NCBI RefSeq assembly: GCF_000471625.1
Contig: NZ_AUSW01000017.1
Coordinates: forward strand, 1 to 64,000
Source of the DNA: Psychrobacter aquaticus CMS 56
Lineage (GTDB): Bacteria; Pseudomonadota; Gammaproteobacteria; Pseudomonadales; Moraxellaceae
Length of the DNA: 64,000 nt
Reading direction: 5' to 3'
Part shown: positions 37,057 through 47,389 of the stretch, piece after piece
Layout of the letters: each line of letters begins with the position of its first letter
Numbering within the stretch: position 1 is the stretch's first letter
Position numbers and translations under genes: made by a program
Notes under the pieces: model-generated
What the model was told of the DNA's origin: nothing
What the model saw: the letters and a program-made list of their open reading frames with translations, nothing else
Database searches by the model: none

Positions 37057-38223
37057 ATGCGTGAATACAATTTATTTACCTCAGAATCTGTGAGCGAAGG
37101 CCATCCTGATAAAATGGCTGACCAAATATCAGACGCTATTCTTGATGCTATTTTACGTGAAGACCTACATGCGCGCGTGGCATGTGAGACCTTGGTTAAA
37201 ACAGGTGCAGTGGTATTGGCTGGTGAAATTACCACCACAGCCAATGTCGACTTTGAGCGTATTGTCCGTGATACAGTAAATGGCATTGGCTATCATCATT
37301 CAGACTTAGGCTTTGATGGCGAAACTTGTGCGGTGATTAATATGCTGGGCAAGCAATCTCCTGAGATTGCTCAAGGGGTTGATCGCAGTGATCCTGAAGA
37401 ACAAGGTGCTGGCGACCAAGGCCTCATGTTCGGCTATGCCAGCAATGAAACTGAAGTATTAATGCCCGCACCTATCGAATTCGCTCATCGCTTGATGGAG
37501 CGTCAGTCTGAGTTACGCCGTGGAGGAGAACTGCCTTGGTTACGTCCAGATGCAAAGGCTCAAGTGACTCTAAAATACGACGGTAACAAACCTGTCGCCA
37601 TTGATGCGGTCGTATTATCAACGCAGCATGATCCTAGTATCTCGCAGTCTGATCTACAAGAAGCGGTGATGGAATCTATCATCAAACAAGTACTGCCAGC
37701 GGATCTATTACATGCGGGTACACGCTATCATATCAATCCAACAGGTAAATTCGTCATCGGCGGCCCTGTTGGGGATGCAGGATTGACTGGTCGTAAAATT
37801 ATCGTTGATACTTACGGCGGTATGGCGCGTCATGGTGGCGGCGCATTCAGTGGTAAAGATCCTTCAAAAGTGGATCGTAGTGCTGCTTATGCTGTCCGTT
37901 ATGTTGCTAAGAATATCGTAGCAGCAGGACTTGCTGAGCGCTGTGAAATACAGGTCAGCTATGCTATTGGGGTCGCTGAACCAACCTCTATTTCGGTCAA
38001 TACTTTTGGGACGAATAAAATCAGCAATGATGAGATCATTCGTCTGATTCGTACCCATTTTGATCTGCGTCCTTATGGCATTACTCGTATGCTCAACTTG
38101 CTGCAACCAATGTATCAGCAAACCGCTACTTTTGGTCATTTTGGGCGTATAGGGTCAGAAACTGCCTTTACGTGGGAAAAAACAGACAAAGCTGAGATCT
38201 TAAAAGCAGACGCTGGTTTATAA
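37057..38223 (+). CDS. metK: S-adenosylmethionine synthase
   Basis: The 388-residue enzyme makes SAM from methionine and ATP. Family blocks are [20 protein letters not shown] at the N-terminus, the signature [12 protein letters not shown] (near residue 117) and [19 protein letters not shown] (near 260). The ATG at 37057 gives the universal MREYNLF-type start; 34 further in-frame codons upstream are rejected. No typical Shine-Dalgarno sequence is seen. It stands before the DUF3144 gene with a 72-base gap. Confidence 0.95.
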   Translation: MREYNLFTSESVSEGHPDKMADQISDAILDAILREDLHARVACETLVKTGAVVLAGEITTTANVDFERIVRDTVNGIGYHHSDLGFDGETCAVINMLGKQSPEIAQGVDRSDPEEQGAGDQGLMFGYASNETEVLMPAPIEFAHRLMERQSELRRGGELPWLRPDAKAQVTLKYDGNKPVAIDAVVLSTQHDPSISQSDLQEAVMESIIKQVLPADLLHAGTRYHINPTGKFVIGGPVGDAGLTGRKIIVDTYGGMARHGGGAFSGKDPSKVDRSAAYAVRYVAKNIVAAGLAERCEIQVSYAIGVAEPTSISVNTFGTNKISNDEIIRLIRTHFDLRPYGITRMLNLLQPMYQQTATFGHFGRIGSETAFTWEKTDKAEILKADAGL

Positions 38224-38295
38224 GAGACATACTTTTATAGTTTTACAAATCCTCTTTATATATAGAAAATTACTGACACTTATTAGGAGTCGTTT

Positions 38296-38652
38296 ATGTC
38301 TCAAGACAATATTCAAGATAGCAATGTTGATACAAACATTGAAATCACCCCTGAAATGCAGGCATTTTATCAACGTGCTGATGCCATCATTGGTATCGCA
38401 AACAGTCAGTTAGGTTCCGATGCCCATTCAGGACAAGTAGGGGCTTCTTTATTGTATGCCGCCGCCCGTTATAGCGCGTCAGTTGCTTCTATTGGTTTTA
38501 TCAAAGGCGACGATTTTGCTAAAGAAAAAGACGATATCGTTGAGTTTTACGTCAAACAATATCGTCAAATGCTGAGTGATAACTTGACTGATTACGCACA
38601 AAACTTTGATAAATACGTACAAGTAAATCAAGACGAGAAATCAGCAGAATAA
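38296..38652 (+). CDS. DUF3144 family protein
   Basis: A 118-residue acidic protein whose core matches DUF3144. Its features are FYQRADAIIGIANSQL, then SGQVGASLLYAAARYSASVA and a helix with DDIVEFYVKQYRQMLSDN. The function is unknown. TTAGGAG precedes the ATG by about six bases. A terminator follows, so it may be the end of a metK-DUF3144 unit or its own transcript. Confidence 0.8.
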   Translation: MSQDNIQDSNVDTNIEITPEMQAFYQRADAIIGIANSQLGSDAHSGQVGASLLYAAARYSASVASIGFIKGDDFAKEKDDIVEFYVKQYRQMLSDNLTDYAQNFDKYVQVNQDEKSAE

Positions 38653-38710
38653 ATAAAGTCTCACTGCTCAAGTGATGTCTTAAATTTAAAAAACTTGTAC
38701 ATTCATTATA

Positions 38711-38748
38711 TTAAACCCCAAGCTCAGTATGGAGCTTGGGGTTTTTTA
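38711..38748 (+). terminator. Terminator after DUF3144
   Basis: Stem AAACCCCAAGCTC/GAGCTTGGGGTTT with a five- to six-base loop, followed by six T. Confidence 0.9.
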
Positions 38749-38876
38749 GGCGTCGTTTAAAATTGGTTTACCGCACCTTGACTATAGATAGCATTCTACA
38801 AATGCGCTACTATAAACAAGAAAGCCGACTATCGTTAATAAGAAATCACAACTCTCATTTATAAGGACATATTTTT

Positions 38877-39194
38877 ATGGGCAATTTTTTTAAATCCTCA
38901 CTACTTGGTCTAACTCTGACCATGGCGTTGGCAAGCTGTAGCTATCTGCCTAACTCCGTTACGCCTGATACCACTCCTACCCAACCAGCCACCAACCCGC
39001 TGCTTAAAGGCAGTTTTACTCAATGCCCATCTTCTACTTCCAAGCCTGGAGATACTATGTGTACCATGCAGTATGATCCTGTCTGCGTGAAAACCAAAGT
39101 TGGCTCAGTAATAAGTTATCGTACAGCAGGTAATGCCTGTTCTGCTTGTAACATGCCTGAAGCCATAGGATATGTAAAAGGCGAATGCCAGTAA
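38877..39194 (+). CDS. Small lipoprotein with a Kazal-like cysteine domain
   Basis: A 105-residue protein with a lipoprotein signal (LTMALASC, cysteine near residue 21), a Pro/Thr-rich spacer and a six-cysteine C-terminal domain. That domain has Kazal-like spacing: MCTMQYDPVCVKTK, then YRTAGNACSACNMPEA and a terminal GEC. Kazal domains are serine protease inhibitors in eukaryotes; bacterial lipoproteins of this form exist but their targets are unknown. AAGGACA precedes the start. Single gene, probably periplasmic or outer-membrane anchored. Confidence 0.7.
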   Translation: MGNFFKSSLLGLTLTMALASCSYLPNSVTPDTTPTQPATNPLLKGSFTQCPSSTSKPGDTMCTMQYDPVCVKTKVGSVISYRTAGNACSACNMPEAIGYVKGECQ

Positions 39195-39234
39195 TATAGT
39201 CGAATCTAAATAAAACAGAACCATTATATTTCAA

Positions 39235-39355
39235 CGCTGAACGGGTATAAATTTTTCTGGCTTGCTGTGCCTTCGCAGCTCGATGCGGCGAAACTTCTCG
39301 TTTAAAGATAAGCATTCCAGTCCCGCTATGTCTTTTTTATACTGAACTCACTATA
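39235..39355 (+). repeat. Dispersed hairpin repeat, copy C
   Basis: ACGGGTATAAATTTTTC and CTTGCTGTGCCTTCGCAGCT with CGATGC after it match copy B at 24465-24506. The far end (AGTCCCGC, T run, then ACTGAACTCACTATA) matches the distal part of copies A and B. The inverted arms are degenerate here. It lies between the Kazal-like lipoprotein and the BCCT gene. Confidence 0.55.
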
Positions 39356-39399
39356 TTTATTTAGGCCGTGTTCTCATAGACTCAATGAAAGCGCCATAA

Positions 39400-39433
39400 A
39401 AAATCCTAAGATGTCTCTGCATCTTAGGATTGC
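39400..39433 (-). terminator. Terminator of the BCCT transporter gene
   Basis: Arms AATCCTAAGATG and CATCTTAGGATT with a six-base loop; on the minus strand the stem ends in a T run, matching the BCCT gene whose stop is 47 bases away. Confidence 0.88.
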
Positions 39434-39479
39434 CTGTTTTCATTTTCTATTCATCATCTTGCATGTAGATGCAGGATGC

Positions 39480-41123
39480 TTAGTCGCCCTTAACTATCTT
39501 AGGCGGGCCTTTGAGTAAATGCTCATCAACGAATTCGTTAGCCGAATTATGATCTGCCGATTCATCAGTAATAAAGTCCTGCTGTGCCCGGTATAAGATC
39601 AGACGATCACGACTCAGACCACGTAATAATGCATACATCATCACAAAAATGACTAAAGCAAATGGCAGTCCTGCGACAATGGCTGCTGCCTGTAGCGCAG
39701 ACAACCCGCCAGCCGCTAGCAAGATAGCAGCAATCACCCCTTCAGTCGTTGCCCAAAACAACCGCTGAATTTTTGGTGGATCGGTATCACCACCAGCGGT
39801 CAGCATATCAATGACAAAACTGGCTGAGTCTGACGATGTCACAAACCAAAGCATAATCATCACCACAATCAACAGCGTGATCGGTTGTGCCAATGGATAG
39901 TATTCCACCAGTTTAAAAATTGCACTACCAGTATCTGCTTGTACTGCTTCCACCAGTCCTGGGCTAATACCGGTTACTGCAGAGGCAAGCTCCATATGAA
40001 TGGCAACACCACCAAACGTCGTGAACCAGAAAAATAAAATCAGCATGGGAATAAGCAATACCCCGAGCGTAAACTCGCGAATAGTACGGCCACGAGAGAT
40101 ACGAGCAATAAAGATACCGACGAATGGTGCCCAACTAACCCACCATGCCCAATAAAATATCGTCCAACCGCTCTGCCAATCTGTCCCACTATAAGACTCG
40201 CCCCACGTCCCTAGAGATACAATCACTGTCAGATAATTACCAATGTTTTCAATAAAGCTATCAAAGATAAAGAGCGTCGGCCCCAAAACGACCATGAATG
40301 CTAATAAAACAACCGTGAATCCAATATTAATATCACTGAGCCGTTTAATGCCTTTATCCAAACCCATCATAACGGAAGCCGCTGCAAGCGCTGTAATGAA
40401 TGCGATTAAAGCAAATTGTATAGGGAGACTACTCGGTATCCCAAACAGCTTCTCAAGCCCAGAATTGATCTGCATCACCCCAAGCCCAAGTGAGGTGACC
40501 ACACCAAACATCGTACCAAATACCGCCAAAATATCGACAGTATGTCCCCATCGACCGTAGATTCTTTTGCCAATCAACGGATAAAGCGTCGATCGAATCG
40601 ATAAAGGCAAACCACGGCGAAAATGGAAATAGGCTAACGATAAAGCCACAACCGTATAAACAGCCCAAGCATGTAGACCCCAATGCATAAACGACAGGTT
40701 CATCGCTTGCTTGGCTGCCGCAACTGTTTCGGCGTCACCCATTGGCGGTGCCATAAAATGATACAGGGGTTCAGCTGTACCCCAGTAAACCAAGCCAATA
40801 CCAATCCCTGCAGAAAACAACATACCAATCCACGAAAACAGATTGTATTGTGGCCGCTCAGTTTGATTGCCTAGCCGTATATCGCCATAGCGACTCGTCG
40901 CTAAGTAAATACAAAGTGCAAGAGCCATATTCACCAAGATAATAAACAGCCAACCGAATTTATCGGTGATAAAACCTTGTAAAAAACTAAAAAGCGTCCC
41001 TGCGGTTTCGGTAAAAAATGCGCCAAAAATGATAAAACCCAAAATCAACAGCGACGATGTGATAAACACAGGCTTACTTACCCGTGGAAAAGGACCCAAT
41101 CTACCTACTTTTACTTTGTCCAT
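39480..41123 (-). CDS. BCCT-family glycine betaine/choline/carnitine transporter
   Basis: A 547-residue protein with 12 hydrophobic segments. The BCCT signature lies in IFYWAWWVSWAPFVGIFIAR followed by ISRGRTIREF (about residues 325-355), with GMLFSAGIGIGLVYWGTAEP near residue 96 forming the substrate/Na+ region. It imports a quaternary-ammonium osmolyte driven by Na+ or H+. The extended C-terminus is short, so osmosensing by a long tail is unlikely. The ATG at 41123 follows GGGA; 19 upstream codons are rejected. It complements the trehalose operon as a second osmoprotection route. Confidence 0.9.
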   Translation of the reverse strand: MDKVKVGRLGPFPRVSKPVFITSSLLILGFIIFGAFFTETAGTLFSFLQGFITDKFGWLFIILVNMALALCIYLATSRYGDIRLGNQTERPQYNLFSWIGMLFSAGIGIGLVYWGTAEPLYHFMAPPMGDAETVAAAKQAMNLSFMHWGLHAWAVYTVVALSLAYFHFRRGLPLSIRSTLYPLIGKRIYGRWGHTVDILAVFGTMFGVVTSLGLGVMQINSGLEKLFGIPSSLPIQFALIAFITALAAASVMMGLDKGIKRLSDINIGFTVVLLAFMVVLGPTLFIFDSFIENIGNYLTVIVSLGTWGESYSGTDWQSGWTIFYWAWWVSWAPFVGIFIARISRGRTIREFTLGVLLIPMLILFFWFTTFGGVAIHMELASAVTGISPGLVEAVQADTGSAIFKLVEYYPLAQPITLLIVVMIMLWFVTSSDSASFVIDMLTAGGDTDPPKIQRLFWATTEGVIAAILLAAGGLSALQAAAIVAGLPFALVIFVMMYALLRGLSRDRLILYRAQQDFITDESADHNSANEFVDEHLLKGPPKIVKGD

Positions 41124-41296
41124 GTGCAAGTCCCTAAATTTAAGAAACGTCACCTTAACAAAATATGTCTTAACAATCAATTAATTACAAAATAAAACTT
41201 GATATGAATATTGTTTTAATATAGATAAATTAAGTTACATATGATGGGTGACGCACCGTAGGCAGGCGCGTCACTAAAAACAATACTAAGACTCTA

Positions 41297-42547
41297 CTAC
41301 TTAGGTAACAACTTTAACAATCGTCCACTATCGCCATCTTCCAACACCCACACCTCACCATCCACGGCCAATACACTGCGAATGCGTTCGCCCATATCAT
41401 AGCGATAACGCTCATCAGCAGTATTGTCAGCAGCAGTATCAACGACGATAAGCGCCTTGGATGACAAACCGCCGATAAGCATGTTACCTTGCCACGCTGG
41501 AAAATTGCGCTGCGCACCCACAGTATAAAGACTCATCGATGAAGGGGATATGACAGGTGTCCACGTAATCTTGGGCGCTACAAACTCGGGGCCAGTATCA
41601 TGATCTGGAATATCAAGACCTGAATAATTACGCCCATTAGAGACCAGCGGCCAGCCATAGTTACTGCCTTTTTCGATCAGATTAAACTCATCGCCGCCTC
41701 TTGGACCCATCTCGTTCGCCCATAATTTACCATCACCATCAAACACCATACCCAATACATTACGGTTGCCTGTGGTCCAGAACTGAGCGGCAATATCATT
41801 GCCATTGTCCGCAAATGGATTGTCTGCTGGCACTGAACCATCAAGGTTTAACCTAATGATTTTACCCAAATTCACCGTCATGTCTTGCGCGGGTTCTTTT
41901 TGTTGACGATCACCTGAGCTGATATATAAGTACTGTCCATCAGGTGAGAAGAGCAAACGGTGACTATAATGACCTTGCCCTTTTACTTTTGGTGTTTGCT
42001 GCCAAATCGGTACAATTTCTTGCAAGCGTGGCGCATTGGTATTCAATCCTGAAAGTTTGGCTTTGACAACTTTAGCACCAAATGCATTACTCTCGCTGCC
42101 TGTGCCCGCCTCTGCATAACTGATATAAATAGCGTTAGACGTGGCAAAATCTGGCGCAATGACGACATCGCCAAGTCCGCCTTGCCCGCCATAAGCAACC
42201 TTGGGCACGCCTGTCACAGCTGTCTTAGCCCCTGTTGCTGTATCGACGATAAATAACTCACCTGTCTTTTGCGTCACAAGGAATTTTGGTGGCTCATCAT
42301 TTATTTTAGGTAGCGCAGTCATTGCCCAAGGTTCAGAAAAAGTAGCCACAGCCTTGGTAGTAAATTCAGGTTTTTCGGCACTGGTTGATGCAGCAGCGGT
42401 AGGAGATTTTTCTTTATATTCTGCAAGATCGGCGTTGGTGTTGACTACCGCCTGATTAGAGCAAGCAGCCGTACTAAACAGAAGTGCTGATATGATGATT
42501 GGTAGGGTTAATGGCGCATTCTTGTATCTGGCATTGATTATTGTCAT
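41297..42547 (-). CDS. PQQ-dependent sugar dehydrogenase (Asd/YliI-type), lipoprotein
   Basis: A 416-residue beta-propeller protein. A lipoprotein signal ends STAAC near residue 29. Typical blocks of soluble aldose sugar dehydrogenases are GHYSHRLLFSPDGQYLYISS, GKIIRLNLDGSVPADNPF, TGNRNVLGMVFDGDGKLWA, EMGPRGGDEFNLIEKGSNYG and a final VWVLEDGDSGRLLKLLP. It would oxidise periplasmic aldoses with PQQ; no PQQ synthesis gene is in the window. GGAGAGGA precedes the start. Single gene. Confidence 0.88.
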   Translation of the reverse strand: MTIINARYKNAPLTLPIIISALLFSTAACSNQAVVNTNADLAEYKEKSPTAAASTSAEKPEFTTKAVATFSEPWAMTALPKINDEPPKFLVTQKTGELFIVDTATGAKTAVTGVPKVAYGGQGGLGDVVIAPDFATSNAIYISYAEAGTGSESNAFGAKVVKAKLSGLNTNAPRLQEIVPIWQQTPKVKGQGHYSHRLLFSPDGQYLYISSGDRQQKEPAQDMTVNLGKIIRLNLDGSVPADNPFADNGNDIAAQFWTTGNRNVLGMVFDGDGKLWANEMGPRGGDEFNLIEKGSNYGWPLVSNGRNYSGLDIPDHDTGPEFVAPKITWTPVISPSSMSLYTVGAQRNFPAWQGNMLIGGLSSKALIVVDTAADNTADERYRYDMGERIRSVLAVDGEVWVLEDGDSGRLLKLLPK

Positions 42548-42643
42548 TTGTCCTCTCCATCTATGTTAAGTTCATGTCATTAGAGCTTAAATTATTTATG
42601 GCATAAAAAACGTGTTAAAAAAGTAAATAATATTGAAATGCCA

Positions 42644-42684
42644 AATAAAAACCCTTTACCTGCTATCACAAGTAAAGGGTTAAA
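42644..42684 (-). terminator. Terminator of clpB
   Basis: Arms AACCCTTTAC and GTAAAGGGTT with a 12-base loop; on the minus strand it is followed by a T-rich tail. It lies 45 bases after the clpB stop. Confidence 0.8.
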
Positions 42685-42726
42685 TTTAATTTATAAAGAC
42701 AGTCGTTTAGCGTTTAATACTGGCTA

Positions 42727-45324
42727 CTAGCTCATTCTAAGTTTTTCAAAAACCAACTTATCATCTGCACCGACATCAACTTTGATGATATCGCCCGCAA
42801 TAAAATCACCTGCCAATAGTTTCAATGACAAGGGGTTTTCGATCTCTTGCTGAATGGCACGTTTGAGTGGACGCGCACCATAGACAGGATCATAGCCAAC
42901 GGCAACCAGTTTGTTCATAGCATCGGCTGAGAGTTCGATATCCATCTCACGCTCATATAAGCGCCGGCGCAAGCGATTTAACTGAATGGCTGCAATCCCT
43001 GCCATCTGTGACATACCAAGCGGATGGAAAACCACAATTTCATCAATACGGTTGACAAACTCTGGGCGGAAATGCTGCCCAACCGAGTCCATAACTTCAG
43101 CTTTGATAGCATCGTAGCTTTCGCCGACCATCTCTTGGATTTTATGCGAACCCAAGTTGCTGGTCATGATGATGACGGTATTTTTGAAGTCTACCACTCG
43201 GCCTTGTGAATCAGTCAAACGCCCATCATCCAACACTTGCAATAAGATATTGAACACATCAGGATGCGCTTTTTCGACCTCGTCAAACAAAATTACACTG
43301 TAAGGTTTGCGGCGTACGGCTTCCGTTAAGGCACCGCCCTCTTCATAGCCGACATAACCTGGAGGCGCACCCACCAAACGACTGACGCTATGTTTCTCCA
43401 TGTATTCGCTCATGTCGATACGGACGATCGCATCTTCACTATCGAACAAGAAGTTCGCCAGTGACTTGGTCAGCTCCGTTTTACCGACACCCGTAGGCCC
43501 TAAAAATAGGAACGAGCCTGAAGGACGGTTCGGATCAGACAAGCCCGCTCGACTACGACGTACCGCATTTGCCACGGCTTCGACCGCTTCATTCTGTCCA
43601 ATAACGCGCTCATGAAGCTTTTGTTCCATAGCAAGCATTTTGTCACGCTCACCTTGCATCATTTTACTGACTGGAATGCCAGTCGCTGCGGCAACCACTT
43701 CGGCAATTTCATTGTCCGTGACTTTATTACGTAACAGTTTTACGCCATTGCCTTCGCCTGTTTGCTCTTTTTGTTCCGCCAAGTCAGACTCAGTAATACG
43801 GCGCTCTAACTGCGGAATCGTCTCATACTGCAGTTTACTCATGGTTTCATAATCGCCTTCGCGGCTGGCTTTGTCATAAGCAATACGGGCTTTGTCCAGC
43901 TCGTCTTTTAATTGCTGACTGCCTTTGACCAGAGCTTTTTCTGCTTGCCAAATCTCATTGAGATCAGCGTACTCTTTTTCTAGCTCTTCAATTTGCGCGT
44001 CAAGCACTTTACGCTCCGCTTGTGCGCCAGCGTCTTCTTCATTTTTGAGCACTTCGCGCTGCATTTTTAGTTGAATCAAGCGACTATCGAGCTTCCCTAA
44101 TGATTCAGGTTTACTGTCCATCTCCATACGCAAACGACTGGCCGCCTCATCAATCAAATCAATCGCTTTGTCCGGTAGCTTACGGTCGGTAATATAGCGA
44201 TGGCTCATGCGAGCAGCAGCGATAATCGCGCTGTCCTGAATATCAACCCCGTGGTGCAGCTCATAACGCTCTTTGAGACCACGCAATATCGCGATGGTAT
44301 CCTCAACCGTTGGCTCATCAACCAGCACTTTTTGGAATCGACGCTCAAGCGCTGCATCTTTTTCGATATATTTGCGATATTCATCCAACGTTGTCGCGCC
44401 GACGCAATGTAGCTCACCGCGAGCGAGTGCTGGTTTTAACATATTACCAGCATCCATTGCCCCTTCCGACTTACCAGCGCCAACCATGGTATGCAGCTCA
44501 TCAATGAACAAAATGACATTGCCTTCTTGCTTGGCCAAGTCACTCAATACGCTCTTGAGACGCTCCTCAAACTCACCGCGGAATTTAGCACCTGCAATCA
44601 GTGCACCTAAGTCTAACGACAGTACTTCTTTACGGCGCAGACCTTCTGGTACGTCACCATTGATGATCTTTTGTGCTAAGCCTTCGACAATAGCCGTTTT
44701 ACCAACACCTGGCTCACCGATCAGTACGGGGTTATTTTTGGTACGACGTGACAATACTTGAATGGTACGGCGAATCTCTTCATCACGACCGATCACAGGA
44801 TCAAGTTTGCCAAGCTCTGCCTGTTCAGTCAGGTTAATCGTATATTTATTTAACGCATCACGCTGATCTTCCGCATTTTGATTGTTTACCGTATCATCCC
44901 CGCGCAATTGCTCAATGACTGCCTTTAACTTACTTGCCGTCACGCCAGCACTTTCAAATATTTTTTTGGTTTCGCCTTGCTCAGCGAGTGCCAACATCAC
45001 CCATTCGGTTGCGATAAAATCATCACCTTCTTTTTGGGCTTGGCGATCCGCTAAGTTTAAGATTTTTACTGAGTTTGGGTTTAGATTGACGTCGCCTGTT
45101 GGCTCCGAAATCGTTGCTTGATTATTTAATGCCTTTGCCACGCCGTTTTTTAATGCAGGAATAGAAGCACCCGCTTGTTGGCAAATAGACAAATTGGATT
45201 CATCTTGTAGCAATACGGCCAGTAGATGAACTGGATCAATACCAGTATGATCGCGTCCCAACGCTAGGCTCTGTGCTTCTTGAATCGCAGATTGCAGTTT
45301 TTGGGTAAATTTTTCGAACCTCAT
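42727..45324 (-). CDS. clpB: ClpB disaggregase
   Basis: An 865-residue Hsp100 chaperone that resolubilises aggregates with DnaK. The N-domain (1-145) precedes the first AAA+ module with Walker [10 protein letters not shown] near 203 and Walker [13 protein letters not shown] long coiled-coil middle domain (about 410-525) is present, which separates it from ClpA/ClpC. The second AAA+ module has GPTGVGKTE near 606 and an [12 protein letters not shown] block. AAGGAC precedes the ATG. A possible heat-shock promoter lies 115-140 bases upstream. Confidence 0.95.
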   Translation of the reverse strand: MRFEKFTQKLQSAIQEAQSLALGRDHTGIDPVHLLAVLLQDESNLSICQQAGASIPALKNGVAKALNNQATISEPTGDVNLNPNSVKILNLADRQAQKEGDDFIATEWVMLALAEQGETKKIFESAGVTASKLKAVIEQLRGDDTVNNQNAEDQRDALNKYTINLTEQAELGKLDPVIGRDEEIRRTIQVLSRRTKNNPVLIGEPGVGKTAIVEGLAQKIINGDVPEGLRRKEVLSLDLGALIAGAKFRGEFEERLKSVLSDLAKQEGNVILFIDELHTMVGAGKSEGAMDAGNMLKPALARGELHCVGATTLDEYRKYIEKDAALERRFQKVLVDEPTVEDTIAILRGLKERYELHHGVDIQDSAIIAAARMSHRYITDRKLPDKAIDLIDEAASRLRMEMDSKPESLGKLDSRLIQLKMQREVLKNEEDAGAQAERKVLDAQIEELEKEYADLNEIWQAEKALVKGSQQLKDELDKARIAYDKASREGDYETMSKLQYETIPQLERRITESDLAEQKEQTGEGNGVKLLRNKVTDNEIAEVVAAATGIPVSKMMQGERDKMLAMEQKLHERVIGQNEAVEAVANAVRRSRAGLSDPNRPSGSFLFLGPTGVGKTELTKSLANFLFDSEDAIVRIDMSEYMEKHSVSRLVGAPPGYVGYEEGGALTEAVRRKPYSVILFDEVEKAHPDVFNILLQVLDDGRLTDSQGRVVDFKNTVIIMTSNLGSHKIQEMVGESYDAIKAEVMDSVGQHFRPEFVNRIDEIVVFHPLGMSQMAGIAAIQLNRLRRRLYEREMDIELSADAMNKLVAVGYDPVYGARPLKRAIQQEIENPLSLKLLAGDFIAGDIIKVDVGADDKLVFEKLRMS

Positions 45325-45437
45325 TATTGTGTCCTTTTATAATTAGTATTTTTAGTTGATTGACAAAAAATAAGATGCCAAAAATATGGCATTTATTATC
45401 GCTCTAATTTCGTATCCATCACTGTTAGTTGTTCTTG

Positions 45438-45467
45438 ATATAGGGTGCAATATGTAAGATATCAACT
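45438..45467 (-). promoter_or_regulatory. Candidate sigma-32 (heat-shock) promoter of clpB
   Basis: On the minus strand GTTGATA is followed after 14 bases by CCCTATAT, resembling the sigma-32 pattern CTTGAA/CCCCAT. It points toward clpB, about 115 bases from the start codon. The match is partial, so this is a candidate only. Confidence 0.4.
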
Positions 45468-45823
45468 CGTCTGAATTACTTGTCAATTATAAATAATGAC
45501 TTAGTGGCAAATGACAGAAAAGTCAGGTTTTGATTCTGTCAAAAAACCTTACTGATTGTGATGATATCGCCATAGAACTTTAATAGGTACATTAAGAATG
45601 TATTTCAAGAGAACAAATAAAGAATAACAAAAAGAAAGGTTTACTTCACAGAAAAGCATACGTAGAGTACCGATTTAAAAGAATTTTGATAATAGTTGAT
45701 ACATCATATTTGACAGACATTTTTTAATACTGACTATTAAGTATGGTTAGAATATCTACAAAACCCACTTTACTACAAGTATGAATGTTTCATTGACTTG
45801 AGTGATAGAAAGTTAAACAACAT
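45468..45823. other. Intergenic region between clpB and the L,D-transpeptidase gene
   Basis: AT-rich and without a coding frame, RNA gene or clear repeat. Both neighbouring genes are on the minus strand, so part of it is the 3' region of the transpeptidase gene. I see no strong terminator in it. Confidence 0.3.
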
Positions 45824-46393
45824 TTACTCAACTATTTCAATAGCAGTGCCTACCTTCACTACTGCCATAATCTCATCCATCTCGCTATTGGTGACCGCAA
45901 TACAACCATCTGTCCAATTACGACGTTGATTAATCCAAGCCAAATGACCAAAGCCATTCATCTGTCCATGAATCATGATATTACCACCCGGATTGATGCC
46001 TAATGATTGTGCCTTTGCTTTATCAGTAGCATTGGGATAACTGATATGAATGGAGCGATGGGCAATAGAATTTTCGTTTTTATAATCTAACGTATAGTTT
46101 CCTACTGGCGTACGCTCATCGCCTTCTTGCTGCTTATGCCCAATAGGATTATCGCCTAACGCAATATGATAAGTTTTAACAACCTCGCCTTGACTTAATA
46201 ACTTCAACACACGTTCTGATTTATCAACGAAAACTTTATCGATAATGACCGTATTAGGAATGGGAGATTTGGTATTTGAGGCATTTTTGATGTAAGCAAT
46301 GGCGCTTGCGCTAACAATAGTCGCAAGGCTCAGTCCTATCACAATGAGAAACCAGCTTGAGTATTTACGAGACTCTATACGAAAAAATGACAT
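45824..46393 (-). CDS. L,D-transpeptidase (YkuD domain)
   Basis: A 189-residue membrane-anchored protein with one N-terminal hydrophobic segment (about residues 14-34). The YkuD domain starts near residue 50 (VFVDKSERVLKLL). The catalytic region has the histidine in MIHGQMNGFGH and the cysteine in NWTDGCIAVTNSEMDE, the ErfK/COG3034-type variant where TDGC replaces SHGC. It forms or exchanges L,D-links in the periplasmic murein. AAGGAG precedes the start. It is separate from the SDR gene upstream by 114 bases. Confidence 0.87.
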   Translation of the reverse strand: MSFFRIESRKYSSWFLIVIGLSLATIVSASAIAYIKNASNTKSPIPNTVIIDKVFVDKSERVLKLLSQGEVVKTYHIALGDNPIGHKQQEGDERTPVGNYTLDYKNENSIAHRSIHISYPNATDKAKAQSLGINPGGNIMIHGQMNGFGHLAWINQRRNWTDGCIAVTNSEMDEIMAVVKVGTAIEIVE

Positions 46394-46507
46394 AGGCTTT
46401 GCTCCTTATAACTCATACTTAATAGCAAGGAATCATAATATAGCAAAGCACTATGTCAATCTTTGTGCAGAATTAATGAATAAAGCGCTAAGGACACTTA
46501 AAAGCAC

Positions 46508-47287
46508 TTATACCATACGAATCGCCCCATCTAGACGAATGACTTCACCATTTAAGTACGCATTATCAATAATATGAGTGACCAGTTTGGCAAACTCATT
46601 TGGATTGCCCAAACGTTTTGGATAAGGCACACCAGCCTCCAACTGCTCGCGCGCTTTTTCGGGAATACTTTGCATCATTGGCGTCGCAAAGACTCCAGGA
46701 GCAATGGTCATGACACGAATACCATGACGCGCCAACTCACGAGCCAGCGGCAAAGTCAAACCGACCACACCCGCTTTCGACGACGCATAACTGGCTTGTC
46801 CTACTTGACCGTCAAAGGCCGCGATAGAGGCTGTATTGATAATGACACCTTGATCGATATTTTTCTCATCACTGCCATCATGAGCCACACGCTTGGCAAT
46901 ACTGGCCGCGACCAAACGCGCAACATTAAAAGAACCCACAAGATTGATATTGACGCCGCGACTAAAGGACTCAAGATCGGCTGGATTGTTGTCACGATCT
47001 AGCAGCTTTTGTACCACTGCGATACCCGCACAATTAATCGAACCTTGCAGACCGCCAAACGCTTTTTCTGCCATATCGACAGCCGCTTGTACTTCATCAC
47101 CACTGGTTACATCACAGCGTACAAAACGTGCGTTATCACCCAACTCATCGACCAATGCTTGTCCGGCAGATTCATTGAGATCAGCGATGACGACATTACC
47201 ACCTTGAGCGACGATAGCGCGAACCACTGATTCACCCAATCCAGATGCACCGCCCGTGACCAAAAAGCTGTTTTCTTTAATTTGCAT
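46508..47287 (-). CDS. 3-hydroxyacyl-CoA dehydrogenase, SDR type (HSD17B10-like)
   Basis: A 259-residue SDR of the type II 3-hydroxyacyl-CoA dehydrogenase group. Its features are TGGASGLGESVVRAIVAQGG, an acidic DLNES after the second strand (NAD preference), NCAGIAVVQKLLDRD, the serine in NTASIAAFDG, YASSKAGVVGLTLPLAREL, and APGVFATPMMQSIPE. It oxidises 3-hydroxyacyl-CoA, often from branched substrates. AAAGGA precedes the ATG. It follows the acyl-CoA synthetase gene by 102 bases on the same strand, suggesting joint action. Confidence 0.85.
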   Translation of the reverse strand: MQIKENSFLVTGGASGLGESVVRAIVAQGGNVVIADLNESAGQALVDELGDNARFVRCDVTSGDEVQAAVDMAEKAFGGLQGSINCAGIAVVQKLLDRDNNPADLESFSRGVNINLVGSFNVARLVAASIAKRVAHDGSDEKNIDQGVIINTASIAAFDGQVGQASYASSKAGVVGLTLPLARELARHGIRVMTIAPGVFATPMMQSIPEKAREQLEAGVPYPKRLGNPNEFAKLVTHIIDNAYLNGEVIRLDGAIRMV

Positions 47288-47389
47288 GATGATTCCTTTA
47301 TATAGCTATTTTTATTCAATGTTTTCATTCAATATTTTTATTGAGAAAAATGCATCCTAGTATAATGCCTTGTTTTAAACCGACTACAT

